DNA of 6,584 bases from Ignavibacteriales bacterium. GTDB taxonomy: Bacteria > Bacteroidota > Ignavibacteria > Ignavibacteriales > Ignavibacteriaceae. Where the stretch lies: contig JAGUXE010000366.1 of NCBI GenBank assembly GCA_020061995.1, forward strand, positions 1 through 6,584, read 5' to 3'. The position numbers and the translations under genes are program-made. The notes under the pieces are model-generated. The model was given only the letters and a program-made list of their open reading frames with translations, had not been told where the DNA came from and did not search any database. Numbering within the stretch: position 1 is the first letter of the stretch; every line of letters begins with the position of its first letter. Below are positions 6,058 to 6,584 of the stretch, one piece after another.

Positions 6058-6584
6058 TTATCCAATATTACCAATTTGTATTGCATTGTAACCATATTTA
6101 CCTCTAATTGCATTAACCGCTTCAAGCATTTGTTTTCGCTTTGTTTCAATTGTTTGAAATAAATATTCTTGTCGTGAAGCATTGACAAATTTTGAAACAT
6201 TAATTCCAATTAACCTTATAGCTACTCTTCGCGTAAAAGATTTATAAAATAATTCCAATGCCGTTCTAAAGATTACATTATCATCGTCGGTTGGTTTTAT
6301 AGTTTTAGCCCGAATTGTTGTTACAAAATCAGAATAACGAAGTTTAACACTAATTGTTGAGGTATACCAATTTTCGTCACGTAAAGATTGACAAACTTTA
6401 GAGGTTAAATCAAAAATCATTTTTTCAATTATTGAGGTATCAATAATGTCTTCGAGGAATGTTTTCTCTTTAGATATATTCTTTTGCTTATGACTTAAAG
6501 AAAGATATTCTAAACCACTGCCATTAGCACGATTCCATAAGTCAATTCCAACTTTACCATAAAGAATAGAAATAAAATCAATTG
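6058..6584 (-). CDS. dinB: DNA polymerase IV (Y-family), C-terminal 174 residues (cut by right edge)
   Basis: The frame is open from the right window edge to TAA at 6058-6060, giving 174 residues plus a partial codon. The pattern is that of DinB: FISILYGKVGIDLWNRANG (thumb/fingertip end), then the conserved linker KNISKEKTFLED, then the little-finger domain with STISVKLRYSDFVTTIRAKT and RRVAIRLIGINVSKF. Y-family polymerase IV carries out error-prone translesion synthesis. The palm domain with its catalytic acidic residues lies beyond the edge, so its integrity cannot be judged. Full-length DinB is usually 350-400 residues. The internal ATG at 6420 is not the start, because clear DinB sequence continues upstream of it. 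The fragment ends in NIG without an obvious beta-clamp-binding motif such as QLxLF, which many DinB proteins carry at the C-terminus. Confidence 0.93.
   Translation of the reverse strand, partial: IDFISILYGKVGIDLWNRANGSGLEYLSLSHKQKNISKEKTFLEDIIDTSIIEKMIFDLTSKVCQSLRDENWYTSTISVKLRYSDFVTTIRAKTIKPTDDDNVIFRTALELFYKSFTRRVAIRLIGINVSKFVNASRQEYLFQTIETKRKQMLEAVNAIRGKYGYNAIQIGNIG

Noticed and set aside
6418..6420. ATG at 6420 as the start of a separate 120-residue gene
   Set aside because: Typical DinB sequence, including KNISKEKTFLED, continues in frame upstream to the window edge, so this is an internal methionine.

Overview
The window looks like chromosomal DNA from an AT-rich Gram-negative bacterium of the Bacteroidota/Chlorobi/Ignavibacteria assemblage. 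The reasons are a paired-ExbD, single-ExbB motor, a secreted endonuclease/exonuclease/phosphatase-type protein, the style of the MutS2 and DinB sequences, and a low G+C content judged by eye. Several genes nevertheless have good Shine-Dalgarno sites (AGGAGG, GGAGG), which suits Ignavibacteria-like lineages better than classical Bacteroidetes. The lineage call is inference from protein flavour, not a measured placement.

All eight genes lie on the minus strand, so transcription runs from the right edge to the left edge. In that order they are: (1) the C-terminal part of DNA polymerase IV (dinB), cut by the right edge; (2) a secreted endonuclease/exonuclease/phosphatase-family protein, whose stop codon directly abuts (3) a short-chain dehydrogenase that resembles dihydropteridine reductase; (4-6) exbB, exbD and a second exbD, closed by a strong hairpin/U-tract terminator; (7) a GatB/YqeY-domain protein, (8) a CvpA-family membrane protein and (9) the N-terminal 458 residues of MutS2, cut by the left edge. 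This makes nine coding entries, seven complete and two partial.

There appear to be three or four transcription units. DinB ends 103 bases before the secreted nuclease. The nuclease and the reductase form one tightly coupled pair. The ExbB-ExbD-ExbD cluster encodes a proton-driven inner-membrane motor of the TonB/Tol type, with no TonB or TolB gene next to it here. The yqeY-cvpA-mutS2 genes overlap by 4 and 1 bases and so form a translationally coupled operon. cvpA next to mutS2 is a known arrangement in other phyla.

I see no mobile element, CRISPR array, tRNA or rRNA, and no non-coding gap longer than about 150 bases. Nothing here clearly forms an undescribed system. The points most worth a second look are the terminator hairpin pressed against the yqeY ribosome binding site, the reductase lacking the usual SDR catalytic serine, and the fused expression of a secreted hydrolase with a cytosolic reductase.
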